64,000 bases of DNA. It comes from Lachnospiraceae bacterium NK4A144 (lineage in GTDB: Bacteria; Bacillota; Clostridia; Lachnospirales; Lachnospiraceae). Each line of letters starts with the position of its first letter. Position 1 is the first letter of the stretch. A program made the translations under genes and the position numbers. Shown one piece after another: positions 26,249 to 35,986 of this stretch. Under the pieces are notes generated by a model, which saw only the letters and a program-made list of their open reading frames with translations, made no database searches and was not told the origin of the DNA. Location: positions 1 to 64,000 of the forward strand of contig AUJT01000023.1 of NCBI GenBank assembly GCA_000424365.1, in the 5' to 3' direction.

Positions 26249-26908
26249 ATGCGTTTATATATAGTCCGTCACGGAGAAACAAATCTAAACAGAGAAAAAC
26301 GTTTGCAGGGGCAGCTTAATGAGCCTCTGAATCAGCTCGGAGTTGACCTCGCTATCGAAACCGGAAAGGGACTCAAAGATGTCCACTTTGATATGGCGAT
26401 CGCAAGTCCTTTGGTTCGTGCTTACGATACCGCCAGACTCATACTGTCGCAAAACAACACTTCCTCTAACCTCACTATCCAGGTCGAGCCGAGACTTATA
26501 GAGATCGACTGGGGATGTTGGGACAGAAAAGTGTGCCGTGGTGAACACTACGAAGTCCCCATAGAACGGAAAAAATTTGAAAAATTTTACGATGACCCGT
26601 TTAATTTTGTCGGCTCACCGGATGGGGAAACCATATCTGATGTTTGTGCGCGCACAAAGCCTTTTATGGATGAACTCATAAACAACAAATTTCTTCAGGA
26701 CAAAACTATTCTGATCGGTATGCACGGATGCTCCATGCGAGCTCTCTTAAACTCAATATACAATGATCCTTCTGATTTCTGGCAGGGGTGCATCCCAATG
26801 AACTGTGCCGTTAACATCGTGGACATCATTGATGGAAAAGCATCTATTCTTGAAAAGGATAAGATCTTTTATGATCCGGCAATTACCGGAGACATTTATA
26901 AAAAATAA
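26249..26908 (+). CDS. Histidine phosphatase family protein (phosphoglycerate mutase-like)
   Basis: 219 residues. The RHG motif is in LYIVRHGETNLNREKRLQGQ (catalytic His), a second region reads IASPLVRAYDTARLI, and the C-terminal His is in IGMHGCSMRALL. ATG 26249 follows AAAGGA at 7 nt; an upstream start at 26174 has no ribosome site. Substrate is not predictable: members act on sugar phosphates, cofactors or phosphoproteins. It is followed 28 bp later by the D-aminoacyl-tRNA deacylase gene. Confidence 0.88.
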   Translation: MRLYIVRHGETNLNREKRLQGQLNEPLNQLGVDLAIETGKGLKDVHFDMAIASPLVRAYDTARLILSQNNTSSNLTIQVEPRLIEIDWGCWDRKVCRGEHYEVPIERKKFEKFYDDPFNFVGSPDGETISDVCARTKPFMDELINNKFLQDKTILIGMHGCSMRALLNSIYNDPSDFWQGCIPMNCAVNIVDIIDGKASILEKDKIFYDPAITGDIYKK

Positions 26909-26936
26909 ACGATAACGAAAGGAAAAAACTTATTAA

Positions 26937-27389
26937 ATGAAATTTGTAATACAGGTCTGCAGTCAGGCAGATGTTACTGTTGATAATGAGGTTAAAGGAA
27001 AGATCGGAAAGGGATTTCTGGTTCTTGTAGGCATCGGTCAGAATGACACAAAAGAGATCGCCGACAAGATGGTAAAGAAACTCATCGGTCTCAGAATTTT
27101 TGCAGATGAAAACGACAAGACTAACCTGGCTCTGAAAGATGTGAACGGCGAGCTGCTGCTTATTTCCCAGTTTACGCTCTATGCTGACTGCCACAAGGGA
27201 AACCGCCCGAATTTCCTCAATGCAGGCGCTCCCAATATGGCAAATGAGATGTATGAGTATATAGTCGCTAAATGCAAAGAAAGTGTTCCCGTAGTTGAAA
27301 AAGGTGTTTTCGGCGCAGAAATGCGCGTAAGCCTCGTAAACGAAGGACCATTCACCATCATCCTTGACTCAGACGAAATTTTTAGATAA
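26937..27389 (+). CDS. dtd: D-aminoacyl-tRNA deacylase
   Basis: 150 residues, full family length. [32 protein letters not shown], the active-site stretch [20 protein letters not shown] and the Gly/Pro-containing loop [14 protein letters not shown] are diagnostic. It removes D-amino acids (and glycine mischarged on tRNA-Ala) from tRNAs. The D-Tyr-tRNA type I fold has no other known role. Co-transcribed with the upstream phosphatase; both end at a strong terminator. Confidence 0.95.
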   Translation: MKFVIQVCSQADVTVDNEVKGKIGKGFLVLVGIGQNDTKEIADKMVKKLIGLRIFADENDKTNLALKDVNGELLLISQFTLYADCHKGNRPNFLNAGAPNMANEMYEYIVAKCKESVPVVEKGVFGAEMRVSLVNEGPFTIILDSDEIFR

Positions 27390-27391
27390 CA

Positions 27392-27434
27392 AAACGCAGC
27401 ACATTGGCCCTCTCGGACATAATGTGCTGCGTTT
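27392..27434. terminator. Bidirectional terminator
   Basis: Perfect 14-bp stem (27392-27405 with 27421-27434), flanked by A-rich sequence on the left and TTATTATT on the right. It separates converging transcripts of dtd and the DUF3990-type pair. Confidence 0.85.
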
Positions 27435-27439
27435 ATTAT

Positions 27440-27871
27440 TCACTCTATCATTTTCCCTGATCTATAACACTCTGCAAGATAATCTCTAGGCTGATAATAT
27501 AGGTCAGAATTAAAGTTTAAAATTTTGTCAGAAATCCATGATGTATATACTTTTCTGATACCATCAACCCTATCCAGATCTCCCTCAACATCTTCAATAA
27601 GTCGTTCAAACACTTTTCCTATATCCCAATACCCCGGAACTTCATACTTTGAAAGTTTAACATTATCATAAGTTCCTTCTGCGATTTTTCTTCGTTCGAT
27701 AAAATCATCAGCTACTTTTTCAATAGGTTCACAATGAAAAACGTCGGCATGTGAATATATTCTTTTGAGATCATCTCCCAGCATTTGCACAAGCGCACTT
27801 CTCTTATTATGAGTAATCCGCCCCATATACTCGATCAAGCTACACGCATAAAAAAGCTTATTATCACTCAT
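27440..27871 (-). CDS. Uncharacterised partner protein of the DUF3990 gene
   Basis: 143 residues from the ATG at 27871 (GAGGAG 9 nt upstream). No family recognised with certainty; the product starts MSDNKLFYACSLIEYMGRIT, is helical and acidic with several Tyr/Trp near the C-terminus, and has no membrane segment. Its start overlaps the stop of the DUF3990 gene by 8 bases, so they are coupled. Similar small helical proteins accompany DUF3990 genes in other Firmicutes (recalled), suggesting an antitoxin-like or regulatory role, which is inference. Confidence 0.6.
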   Translation of the reverse strand: MSDNKLFYACSLIEYMGRITHNKRSALVQMLGDDLKRIYSHADVFHCEPIEKVADDFIERRKIAEGTYDNVKLSKYEVPGYWDIGKVFERLIEDVEGDLDRVDGIRKVYTSWISDKILNFNSDLYYQPRDYLAECYRSGKMIE

Positions 27872-28319
27872 GAACCTCATCTCCTCTCACAAATTTTAAC
27901 GTTTTCAATGCTTCCTCTGTGTGAAAACTGATTTGATGAGTCGGTTTCTTAAATCTGGCCATTTCCCAAAACTGATTCCGAGAAATACGTTGATCCAAGA
28001 AATCCTGAACGTAGTTGAATATAGTATCATCCGCCATTGGTCCCTCGACAATGTCATATGAATGCGGTATACCACTTCTGCAAGCTGCTATAAAATCCAA
28101 CCATTCTTCAGATAATTCCGGAAATCTCAATATCTTCAAATCCGGATTTTCAACATACTCATAAACATTTACAACTCCATCACCAAATCTGGTTGCCCAT
28201 CTTTCAGCTTGATTTCTGAATACTGTACAGTAAAAGCCAAAGTAAAAATCCTTATTAAAACGCGCAGTTCGAATTTCCGGTTTTTGCACAATTACGGTGC
28301 TTCCGTGGTAAATTTCCAT
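27864..28319 (-). CDS. DUF3990-type, ADP-ribosyltransferase-like protein
   Basis: 151 residues from ATG 28319 (GGAG 7 nt upstream). The opening EIYHGSTVIVQKPEI and DFYFGFYCTVFRNQAERWATRF match DUF3990, whose H-G-S and GFY...A.RWA pattern resembles the NAD-binding core of ADP-ribosyltransferases. A later VNVYEY strand and FLDQRISRNQF are also family-like. It may be the toxin of a two-gene module with the overlapping downstream gene. Catalytic activity is not shown by the sequence. Confidence 0.65.
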   Translation of the reverse strand: MEIYHGSTVIVQKPEIRTARFNKDFYFGFYCTVFRNQAERWATRFGDGVVNVYEYVENPDLKILRFPELSEEWLDFIAACRSGIPHSYDIVEGPMADDTIFNYVQDFLDQRISRNQFWEMARFKKPTHQISFHTEEALKTLKFVRGDEVHE

Positions 28320-28362
28320 TGTCATTCTCCAACTTATGATAATTATAAATTAATCTAACCGC

Positions 28363-28998
28363 TTAAAAAATCAGCGCCATTACATTCCAAAACGCCATGC
28401 GTATCGGAGCGGATAACGCAAAGTACAATACCGAGATCGCGATCCCCGCTGCCATGAGCAGGTGATTTACCATTCCATGGGACGAACAGAGTCGGAAACT
28501 AAACCCTTTCTTATACGGCCATAAAAGTTTCTCACCTTTTTTATTAAATATATCCACGAACAGATGCGACGCATAGCCAATGACAAAATACGGTGCAATC
28601 TCAGGAAATATTATTCCTACGCATGCTGTGAGCAGTACCAGTGATAATCCTGAGTGCATAAATGACCGGTGCGGCTGCTGCATTCCAAATGCACACAATA
28701 GAATGAATGCCATCAAACCGATCAATATCCGTGCGATATTGCTGTCTCGCTCCAATCTATTATAAATACCTAAATGGAAAAAGTATTCCAAGACTATGAC
28801 CACACCTATCGCGAGCACTGATGCAGCGATTACTTTATCTGCATCCCGGTGTGCCTCCGATGTTCCGGAATCCACGTCACTGATAACTCCGCCAAGTGCC
28901 GCTGCACCTGTTCCAGCGATCAAGATCGGCAGTGTCTTCGGCTCCATAACTACAAGAGCAGTCGCTGTTCCTACAAAAAAATGTGTTCTTCCAAGCAT
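28363..28998 (-). CDS. YdjM-like membrane-bound metal-dependent hydrolase (DUF457)
   Basis: 211 residues with about five hydrophobic segments. Conserved acidic/His signatures: MLGRTHFFVG, GGVISDVDSG, QPHRSFMHSGLSL and GYASHLFVDIF, which together form the metal site of the YdjM/YfhO-type DUF457 family. In other bacteria members are often SOS-induced; no clear LexA box was found here. Substrate unknown. It is transcribed alone, converging with nothing, and its promoter region contains an R2 repeat. Confidence 0.82.
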   Translation of the reverse strand: MLGRTHFFVGTATALVVMEPKTLPILIAGTGAAALGGVISDVDSGTSEAHRDADKVIAASVLAIGVVIVLEYFFHLGIYNRLERDSNIARILIGLMAFILLCAFGMQQPHRSFMHSGLSLVLLTACVGIIFPEIAPYFVIGYASHLFVDIFNKKGEKLLWPYKKGFSFRLCSSHGMVNHLLMAAGIAISVLYFALSAPIRMAFWNVMALIF

Positions 28999-29089
28999 AA
29001 TTTATTCGTGTCTCCTTATTAGTCTTACCCAGATGCCGTGCACAAATTTACCCTCATGCATTATCCTAAATTCTAAGAACTTAATTATA

Positions 29090-29236
29090 CGTTACTGTTC
29101 ACTCGCTTCCAGCTCGCTCACGTAACGGATTTTGCCAATTAAATCGCCTCCGGCGATGGGCAAAATCCAATGGCTTTTCATCTTTCTTGGTCGTAAACTC
29201 CGCAGCGTAGTGCTCCGTTTACGTGTGAACTGTTAC
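29090..29236 (+). repeat. Palindromic element R2, copy b
   Basis: Direct repeat of copy a (25208-25354). The inner stem differs by GGaC in copy a against GGGC here, adding a base pair to GCC. The outer arms again keep the same two mismatches. The rest of the gap 28999-29446 contains the short repeat described next, a terminator, and no gene. Confidence 0.8.
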
Positions 29237-29282
29237 AATTATACCATCGTATCATAAAAGATACACGCATCCCAGTTGCCAA

Positions 29283-29332
29283 AAACAGTAAAGAACAGTA
29301 AAAGAATTTTAAAACAGTAAAGAACAGTAAAA
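29283..29332. repeat. Short tandem duplication containing AACAGTAAA
   Basis: A 21-bp unit containing ACAGTAAAGAACAGTAAA occurs twice, 29 bp apart (29283-29303 and 29312-29332), each unit itself being an internal repeat of AACAGTAAA. Lies between the R2 copy and the terminator of the large surface protein gene; function unknown. Confidence 0.65.
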
Positions 29333-29354
29333 ACTTATTTTCATATAGACACAA

Positions 29355-29410
29355 AATAACCGCCCAACAAGATACTGAGAATATCTCAGACGTCTTGACG
29401 AGCGGTTATT
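29355..29410 (-). terminator. Terminator of the large surface-protein gene
   Basis: AATAACCGC/GCGGTTATT arms with inner CAAGA/TCTTG and TGAG/CTCA pairs; on the minus strand followed by TTTTG. Lies 37 bp after the stop codon. Confidence 0.75.
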
Positions 29411-29446
29411 ATTGTGTTTAATTTTTCTGTTTCCTGTAAACAGTGA

Positions 29447-32400
29447 TCAGAACTTCACTATTCCTGCGTAATCTCCCTTGAATGTCACTGTCTTAGCTGA
29501 CATATCAACTGTGTAGTTCTTCTTGTTGATCTTCTTTTTTGTTTCCTTATCGGCTATGCTTACAACCTTTGTCTGCTTCTTATTAAGCTTTACTGTCACA
29601 TCTTCAGCTGTAACCGTCTTCGCTTCTACGGAAGCATTCTGAGTGATCTTTTTTATGCCTGATTTATAAACTGCAGTATTTTTCTTAAACTTATATACTG
29701 CTGTGAGCTTTCCTGCGTGTAGTCCGCCCTTAACAGATACCTTGTAATCCTTGCCATATACATAGGCTGTTCCATCTACTACCACATACGACTTAACACC
29801 AGGCTTCAGCTTCTTTCCTGCATAAGAATAGCGAGCACTTGTATCTGCCTTTGCATTGCCCTTCTTATCAGGAGCAGAAATCTCATTTGCACTGATAACG
29901 ACTGCGATATCGCCCTCTGCATCAGTGTATGCTCCCGTCGTATTATTTCTGCTGAGTGTGATCGTAGAACCGTCTGATGCCGGGAAGCTCACTTCTGTGT
30001 ACGCCGGTACATTTGTCGCCGGAGTTTCAGGATTTACCGGTGTCGGTGCATCGCTGCCACTTGTTTTATCAAATTCTGTTACATCATTAATAAGTGTCCA
30101 CTTATAAAGATCAGAGCCATCGCCTGTGTAATAGATATACATCTTGTCATACTTTGTCTGATCATTTTCATCAGAGTACTCTGCTCTTACATCATTAAGA
30201 ACGTAAGTCATGTTCTTCAAAGTCACGTTCATCTTTTCTGCAAAGGCTTTATCTGTAGTATCAGCATTTCCTACAGTCTTATTCTTTGCGATGACACTAT
30301 AAGGATCTGCACCTGCATAAACAGTGTCCTTTACTTTTCCTGCAACTGTCAGGACTGTTTTTGCATCATAGTAGTCATACGCATTTGATGCGATTCCTGC
30401 TGTACGTCCTGCAAATGCACCGATATCACCTGTAGTGCTTTCGCTTGTAACATTTCCCTTTGCGTAGCAGTTTACGACAGCCGAAGCGTCGAGACCGATA
30501 AAGCCTCCGACCGTTGTTTTGTTATAATCTCTTGCCTTTGCTGTTACATCACCAAGTGTGTAGCAGTTGATGATCGTTGCGCGGTTTGTGATACCTACAA
30601 AGCCGCCGACATAAGCAGAGAAATTCTTCTTAACTTCGGCATTAACTTTTACATCTGCTTTTGAGTCACGGATCAAACCGTAAACCATGCTTCCTGCGAG
30701 ACCGCCGACTCTCGCGCTTCTTTCATCACAAGATGCATTGATCTCAGAATCCTCTGCTGAACAGTTTTCGATGAAAGTTCCGTTCTGTCCCTGACCGATA
30801 AGTGTTGCTGCGGTTGTATCGTACTCATTCGCAGTTGTAACTTTTACATCTTTAAGATGAACGTTTTTAATAACGGATTTTCTGAGTTCATCATGAAGGA
30901 ATCTGTCAGGATAATCTCCCTGAACAAGTCCAAACATACCATTAGTAAAGATATGTCCATATTTTTTACCATTACCGATCCTGAGACCACTGATCACATA
31001 TCCGGCACCATCATAATTTCCCTCAAATGCGTGAACTGCAGCAGTCTTTATCGCACCGGTAGAAGTATTGTACTGCTGGAGAGCAAAACCGATCGGCAGG
31101 AATTCCTCTTCGCTTACTTTGATATCACCGGTCTGACGGAACCATACATTATTCCAGGTCACGTCTGCATTGATCGCCTCTGCTATATATCTCAGCTGTT
31201 TTTCGGTACTTACGAGGTATGGTGATTCCTCTGTACCGTTACCGCCGTCAAACACTGACGTATCTGCCTCTGCATAATCTGTGAAATCACCGTAAACTGC
31301 TCTTGATCTTGCAGTTTCCAGAGCTTCATCGTACTTCTCGCCGCTCTTATCACCGGATATAACTTCTATGTCTGTGACTTTATTATTCTCTGTTTTGATC
31401 TTTACAACAGTGCTCTTGTCCTTGCTTCTGCCATACCAGCTGCCGTCCATCATTTCGAGGACAACTTCCTCTGTGCGGTTTTCTACCTCAGGTTTTACAT
31501 AAATCACAGCTGCATTTTCACCATCCGCAAGGTTCTTTGATGTATCATTGTGCCATGACCATGTTTTGAAACTGTCGTTTTTAATACCAAAATTTGTTAT
31601 CTCTATCGGTAATGAACCAAAAGACTTATTGAGACCCTCGTAAGCCTTTGCAATGTCATTTCCGGATACAGGAGTAAGTTCAAATGTCAGGCCGCCTGCA
31701 TAACTTTCAAAAGTTTCATCACTGACACCCTTTGAAATAACTGTTCCGACTGCCGATACAGGATCAACCTCTGAACCGTTTACTGTCATCTTTTTGTCAG
31801 CATCATACCAGCATCTATAGGCTTTTCCGATTCCGGTCACCCATCCTGAAACCATTCCGGCATATTTGCTGTATTCTTTGGTCTCGATGTCTGCAGATGC
31901 ATAGCAGTTTACGAGTGAACCTGCGTTGCAGGCTACGAGAGGGCTGACTATAGCCATTCCCTCATCTGCTTCATCCGCGCCTTCTCTGAGCACACGGCTT
32001 CCGCTTCCGTAAACAGTGCCGTATGCAGAGGAATTTGCCACAAGTCCTCTGTTGCAAAGAGCGACCAGTCCACCCACTTCCGCAAGAGAACTATCCTTTA
32101 CAACACCACTTACATCCATATCTACAGTACTGTTGATGATCGATCCCTTGTACTGCATGCCGGCAATACCTGCCACGTAATTATTTCCCGCATCTGTTGT
32201 GAGGTTGATCTTTCCCTGTACAGATACATTGTCGATCACAGCACCTGCAAATGTATTGTTTGCAGAGACGCCCTGCATATATCCCGCAATACCTGCGACC
32301 ATCACAGACTTTTTAGATACTGCATTTATATTTACATTAGAAAGAGTGACGTTCTTTACAACCGCCTTGCTTTCAAGCACTCCAAAAAGGCCATAGTACG

Positions 32401-34312
32401 GTGTCTTATCCATCTCATATGCAGCAGAATCACTTCCGGCTGTCATGCCGCTGATAGTATGACCTTTTCCGTCAAATGTACCGTTAAACGCATAGTCACT
32501 GCCGCCAACCGGTTTCCAGTCAGAACCTGAAATATCTATGTCCTTTGCAAGTACGATTACATTTCCTGTGTAATCATGTGTATCATCAAGAGAGGATGCA
32601 AAAGCTCTGAGCTGTGCCGCTGTTTCGATCACATAGGGATCTTCCTCTGATCCATTTCCTGATGCAAAAATATCAGATAAATCCTGTGCATTTTCAGCTT
32701 TGCCATTTCCAATAACTGCCTTGTTTCCTGACATTTCCCATGAATACATAGTCACATTTGTTACATCATATGCACTCATCAAAGCCTTTACATTTGCTTT
32801 ATTGCTGTTTAAGAGATCTGCAAAACTGTCCTCAGACATTTCTGCTTTCTTCATTGCATCTGCTTTAAATGCTTTGTCGTAGGTCGTACCTGTGCCGGCT
32901 GCAATCATATCAGTGATGCCATCTGTATCAGCAGATGTAGATACATTAAGCTTTGCATCTGAAGCGTAATAAGCGAAATCTCTAAGAGCGCCCTCGGCAG
33001 GATACTCCGCTGAATTTGTCATTCCAGAGGTGGTTATCTGTCCTGCGATCGCTCCTGTATATCCGGCCTTTCCTGTAGAGTTCACGACTCTGATATCGCT
33101 TGTGGAATATACATTCCAGAGTTTTCCGGCAAACATTCCTGCGATACCGCCTGTAAGACCTGTGCTTGCAGGAGTAATATTTTCAATGGCTCCTGTGCTT
33201 CCGCAGTTTACGATCACGTTATTTAATGAACTCATGCCGACGATGCCTGCCACATATGAGTTTACCCATTCTCCGGGATCTTCATTTTTCTGCTCAATAT
33301 CTGTATAGCAGTTTGTGATAACCGCACCCTTCATCGCACGTCCGAGAATACCGCCATTCATCGTCATCTTTACGGAATCGGCCGCAATACTGATCTTTCC
33401 TGATGCGCTGACATGATCAACAACGCTCGAACCGGCTACCGTGTCACCGGCAACCGATCCCACAAATGTCTTTTGTTCCGCCTTTACATCAATGTCGACA
33501 TTTTCAAAAGAAATATTCTTTACTTCCGCTGATCCGTTAAGCGTAGAGAAAAGTCCCAGACTCTTTGCAGAAGACACAGTATCATGGATCTTTAAGTTAC
33601 TGATCTTATGATCTTTTCCATCAAAATGTCCGTTAAAAATAGTATCTTCAGACTTTGTTGTCTGGGCTTCTGTTCCGATAGGATTCCAGTTATCTGTACC
33701 GGAAAGATCGATATCTGAACCAAGTTCGATAAATTCACCGGTATATGGATTTCCTTCATCAACGGCAGACGCAAATGCCGCCAACTGCTCTGCATTTGCA
33801 ATGATATACGGTGATTCTTCTGTACCGTTGCCGGATGCAAATGTAGTCACTACTGCGTCTTTCAATGCGTCATTTACGGCAGCTTTAATGCCCTTTGAAC
33901 TATAAGTCGCATGAGATATATCATCTACATCCGTAGACTGTTTCTCAATGATAGACTTTACAATTTCCCATGCTCTTGCCCACTTTTTAGGAGTTTCCCC
34001 CTGCGATACTTCATCGATAGATGCGATCTTTCCGTCCTTGATAGTTACCTTTACAGTAATATCACTCTTAAACCCTTTTCCTGTTCCGGTATATTCTCCA
34101 TCCTTATATACCGCTGTTTCATCAATCGATGCATCTTCATCATTTTCCTGCGTAAGGCTATCAAGTGAAAACGAACCGTCCTCGCTGAACTCTGCAGCCT
34201 GATCATCCAGGATTTCTTCCGCCATGACCGGAACAGCAGGAGCGATCGAAGGGGCGATCATTGAAACACTGATAGATAAAACCATCAATATTTTTCTCAT
34301 TCTTCTCTCCAT
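29447..34312 (-). CDS. Large secreted surface protein: FMN-binding-like domain plus GLUG-type beta-helix repeats
   Basis: 1621 residues. Signal peptide about 1-27 (RKILMVLSISVSMIAPSIA, cleavage near PVMA/EE). Residues ~60-160 resemble the FMN_bind domain (KDGEYTGTGKGF ... ATYSSKGIKAAV), but the usual SGAT is SHAT. Three long blocks then start with GNGTEESPY-like motifs (about 160, 550 and 1022), each rich in GLUG-like repeats (GGIAGM, GIAGMQYKGS, VGGLAGSM) typical of right-handed beta-helices. A second weak FMN_bind-like segment lies near 950-1000 and an Ig-like/Lys-rich region at the end. No LPXTG. Start 34312 has GAGGAG 9 nt upstream; 34300 is possible. Adhesion or redox role uncertain. Confidence 0.8.
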   Translation of the reverse strand: MERRMRKILMVLSISVSMIAPSIAPAVPVMAEEILDDQAAEFSEDGSFSLDSLTQENDEDASIDETAVYKDGEYTGTGKGFKSDITVKVTIKDGKIASIDEVSQGETPKKWARAWEIVKSIIEKQSTDVDDISHATYSSKGIKAAVNDALKDAVVTTFASGNGTEESPYIIANAEQLAAFASAVDEGNPYTGEFIELGSDIDLSGTDNWNPIGTEAQTTKSEDTIFNGHFDGKDHKISNLKIHDTVSSAKSLGLFSTLNGSAEVKNISFENVDIDVKAEQKTFVGSVAGDTVAGSSVVDHVSASGKISIAADSVKMTMNGGILGRAMKGAVITNCYTDIEQKNEDPGEWVNSYVAGIVGMSSLNNVIVNCGSTGAIENITPASTGLTGGIAGMFAGKLWNVYSTSDIRVVNSTGKAGYTGAIAGQITTSGMTNSAEYPAEGALRDFAYYASDAKLNVSTSADTDGITDMIAAGTGTTYDKAFKADAMKKAEMSEDSFADLLNSNKANVKALMSAYDVTNVTMYSWEMSGNKAVIGNGKAENAQDLSDIFASGNGSEEDPYVIETAAQLRAFASSLDDTHDYTGNVIVLAKDIDISGSDWKPVGGSDYAFNGTFDGKGHTISGMTAGSDSAAYEMDKTPYYGLFGVLESKAVVKNVTLSNVNINAVSKKSVMVAGIAGYMQGVSANNTFAGAVIDNVSVQGKINLTTDAGNNYVAGIAGMQYKGSIINSTVDMDVSGVVKDSSLAEVGGLVALCNRGLVANSSAYGTVYGSGSRVLREGADEADEGMAIVSPLVACNAGSLVNCYASADIETKEYSKYAGMVSGWVTGIGKAYRCWYDADKKMTVNGSEVDPVSAVGTVISKGVSDETFESYAGGLTFELTPVSGNDIAKAYEGLNKSFGSLPIEITNFGIKNDSFKTWSWHNDTSKNLADGENAAVIYVKPEVENRTEEVVLEMMDGSWYGRSKDKSTVVKIKTENNKVTDIEVISGDKSGEKYDEALETARSRAVYGDFTDYAEADTSVFDGGNGTEESPYLVSTEKQLRYIAEAINADVTWNNVWFRQTGDIKVSEEEFLPIGFALQQYNTSTGAIKTAAVHAFEGNYDGAGYVISGLRIGNGKKYGHIFTNGMFGLVQGDYPDRFLHDELRKSVIKNVHLKDVKVTTANEYDTTAATLIGQGQNGTFIENCSAEDSEINASCDERSARVGGLAGSMVYGLIRDSKADVKVNAEVKKNFSAYVGGFVGITNRATIINCYTLGDVTAKARDYNKTTVGGFIGLDASAVVNCYAKGNVTSESTTGDIGAFAGRTAGIASNAYDYYDAKTVLTVAGKVKDTVYAGADPYSVIAKNKTVGNADTTDKAFAEKMNVTLKNMTYVLNDVRAEYSDENDQTKYDKMYIYYTGDGSDLYKWTLINDVTEFDKTSGSDAPTPVNPETPATNVPAYTEVSFPASDGSTITLSRNNTTGAYTDAEGDIAVVISANEISAPDKKGNAKADTSARYSYAGKKLKPGVKSYVVVDGTAYVYGKDYKVSVKGGLHAGKLTAVYKFKKNTAVYKSGIKKITQNASVEAKTVTAEDVTVKLNKKQTKVVSIADKETKKKINKKNYTVDMSAKTVTFKGDYAGIVKF

Positions 34313-34400
34313 GAGCATTCTCTCCTCTATTAACGCCAATATTACATGATTGATCGTTGCCTGGTGTCTATATAAACATCCTTTGTTTATGGTCAACTAA

Positions 34401-34484
34401 TTAGTGAAACCTAACCATGGCAACTTGTTCAGATTATCATACAATTATTAGCGTTAACAATTACTTACTTGAGAATCATTTTCA
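34401..34484 (-). promoter_or_regulatory. Regulatory region of the surface protein: TTAG box and Fur-like box
   Basis: TTGTTA (34455-34460) and GATAAT (34433-34438) on the minus strand, 16 bp apart, form a plausible promoter. A TTAG box, TTAGT-GAAA-CCTAA, is at 34401-34414. A Fur-like 7-1-7 palindrome TGAGAAT-C-ATTTTCA is at 34470-34484, upstream of the -35. Iron and redox control are suggested. Confidence 0.55.
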
Positions 34485-34525
34485 CTAGAGAGTTGTTGAG
34501 ATTTTTTATCAACAAATATCACACG

Positions 34526-34574
34526 CTAAAAAAATCTCTTCCGACCACCCAATACGGCGACCGGAAGAGATTTT
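34526..34574 (-). terminator. Terminator of the chemosensory operon
   Basis: Perfect 13-bp stem (34531-34543 with 34562-34574), on the minus strand ending in TTTTTTT. Placed just after the chemoreceptor stop codon. Confidence 0.88.
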
Positions 34575-34591
34575 ATCATATCTTAATATTT

Positions 34592-35971
34592 TTAATATTT
34601 TCCTAAGTTTCCTTCAAGTGAGATGATACTCTCACCATCATATACGTCGCTGCCATCATTGTAGGAAACCATACCGATGGACTTTGCCGGTGAAGCAAAA
34701 CCTCCGCCTGATGAGAAACCACCTCCAAACGATGCAGCACCGCCTTTCAGCTTGAAGCCTGAAATGACATCCCGGAGATTCTGCGCATGATTGGACAATG
34801 TCTCCGCCGCAGCCGCACACTCTTCACTCGTAGCCGAATCTGTCTGTACCACCTGCGATATCTGACCAATAGCAGTATTTATCTGTGAAATTGCAATTGC
34901 CTGCTCATCAGAGGATGCAGCTACTTCTGTCACAACTGTTGCTATGGTTTCAATTGCTTCTGAAATCTTAGTGATAGCATGCGTCATCTCATCGACCTGT
35001 TTTGTTCCATCTTCTGCCATAGTGATCGCATGCTGTATAAGCTCTGCCGTTTCCTGTGCAGCTTTAGACGAAAGCTCTGCAAGATTTTTTACTTCCTCTG
35101 CCACAACAGCAAAACCTCTGCCATGTACACCTGCTCTTGCAGCCTCTACAGTTGCATTCAGCGCAAGGATATTGGTCTGGAACGCAATATCATCAATATT
35201 CTTTACGACCTTGCTGATATTGTGTGAAGACTCGCTGATATTATTCATGGAACCGTTTACGCCCTCTACAGCAGCCTTACCGGTTCTGGTATCCTCAAGC
35301 ATACTCTGAACCATGCCCTCCATCTTTCTGGAATTCTCGGCATTTGTATTGGTCTTGTTTGCGATATCTTTAATAGATGCAGAAATCTCTTCTATAGCAC
35401 TTGCCTGCTCTGTAGATCCCTGTGCCAGTGCCTGAGAAGCCGCAGCTACTTCCTTTGCTCCCTCTGTAAACTGCATACTGGCTTCTCTTACGCCTGTCAG
35501 CACCTGATTGTTTTCATCAACAAGATCCTTGAGTGCGATGCCAAGCATATCCTGCTGGCTTCTGACATGAGAACTTACTGTGAAATCACCCTTAGACATA
35601 GCCTTTGCCATTTCTGCCTGTGTCCTGGTCGATTTCAAAAGTTTCCGGATATCCTCGATAAACCCTTCATACTCGCGGAACTTGTTATCCGGAACATTCC
35701 AGTCTACATCTCCATCGGCTATCTTCTCAACAAGAGAATTCATTTTTTCTACAGTAGCGCCAAACGTAGTTCTAAATGAAATGAGTCCCAAAACAGCAAC
35801 AACTATTGCTACTATGACGATTCCTATATCCATAGCAATAGACATCGAAGGGCTGATAAGCTTATTCCCGGTAATCTCAGTCAAAATTCCTACAATCTCA
35901 GATACCAGCAGCAAAACGATCATTACAATTATGGTTGTTGTGATACTTGATAAAATACTTGGTTTTTTCAT
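34592..35971 (-). CDS. Methyl-accepting chemotaxis protein without a large periplasmic sensor
   Basis: 459 residues. Two membrane segments (about 9-32 and 46-66) with only a short loop between them, then HAMP-like sequence (EKMNSLVEKIADGDVDWNV) and the signalling domain whose tip reads FQTNILALNATVEAARAGVHGRGFAVVAEEV. The C-terminal 50 residues are a Gly/Phe/Ser-rich linker. Absence of an external sensor suggests it senses within the membrane or cytoplasm. Last gene of the che operon, 15 bp after cheW. Confidence 0.92.
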   Translation of the reverse strand: MKKPSILSSITTTIIVMIVLLLVSEIVGILTEITGNKLISPSMSIAMDIGIVIVAIVVAVLGLISFRTTFGATVEKMNSLVEKIADGDVDWNVPDNKFREYEGFIEDIRKLLKSTRTQAEMAKAMSKGDFTVSSHVRSQQDMLGIALKDLVDENNQVLTGVREASMQFTEGAKEVAAASQALAQGSTEQASAIEEISASIKDIANKTNTNAENSRKMEGMVQSMLEDTRTGKAAVEGVNGSMNNISESSHNISKVVKNIDDIAFQTNILALNATVEAARAGVHGRGFAVVAEEVKNLAELSSKAAQETAELIQHAITMAEDGTKQVDEMTHAITKISEAIETIATVVTEVAASSDEQAIAISQINTAIGQISQVVQTDSATSEECAAAAETLSNHAQNLRDVISGFKLKGGAASFGGGFSSGGGFASPAKSIGMVSYNDGSDVYDGESIISLEGNLGKY

Positions 35972-35986
35972 ACCCCTTTTACCCCC

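Noticed and set aside
34494-34516. Rex site near the surface protein (TTGTTGA...TCAACAA)
   Set aside because: Arms are separated by 9 instead of 4 bases and lie away from a promoter core.
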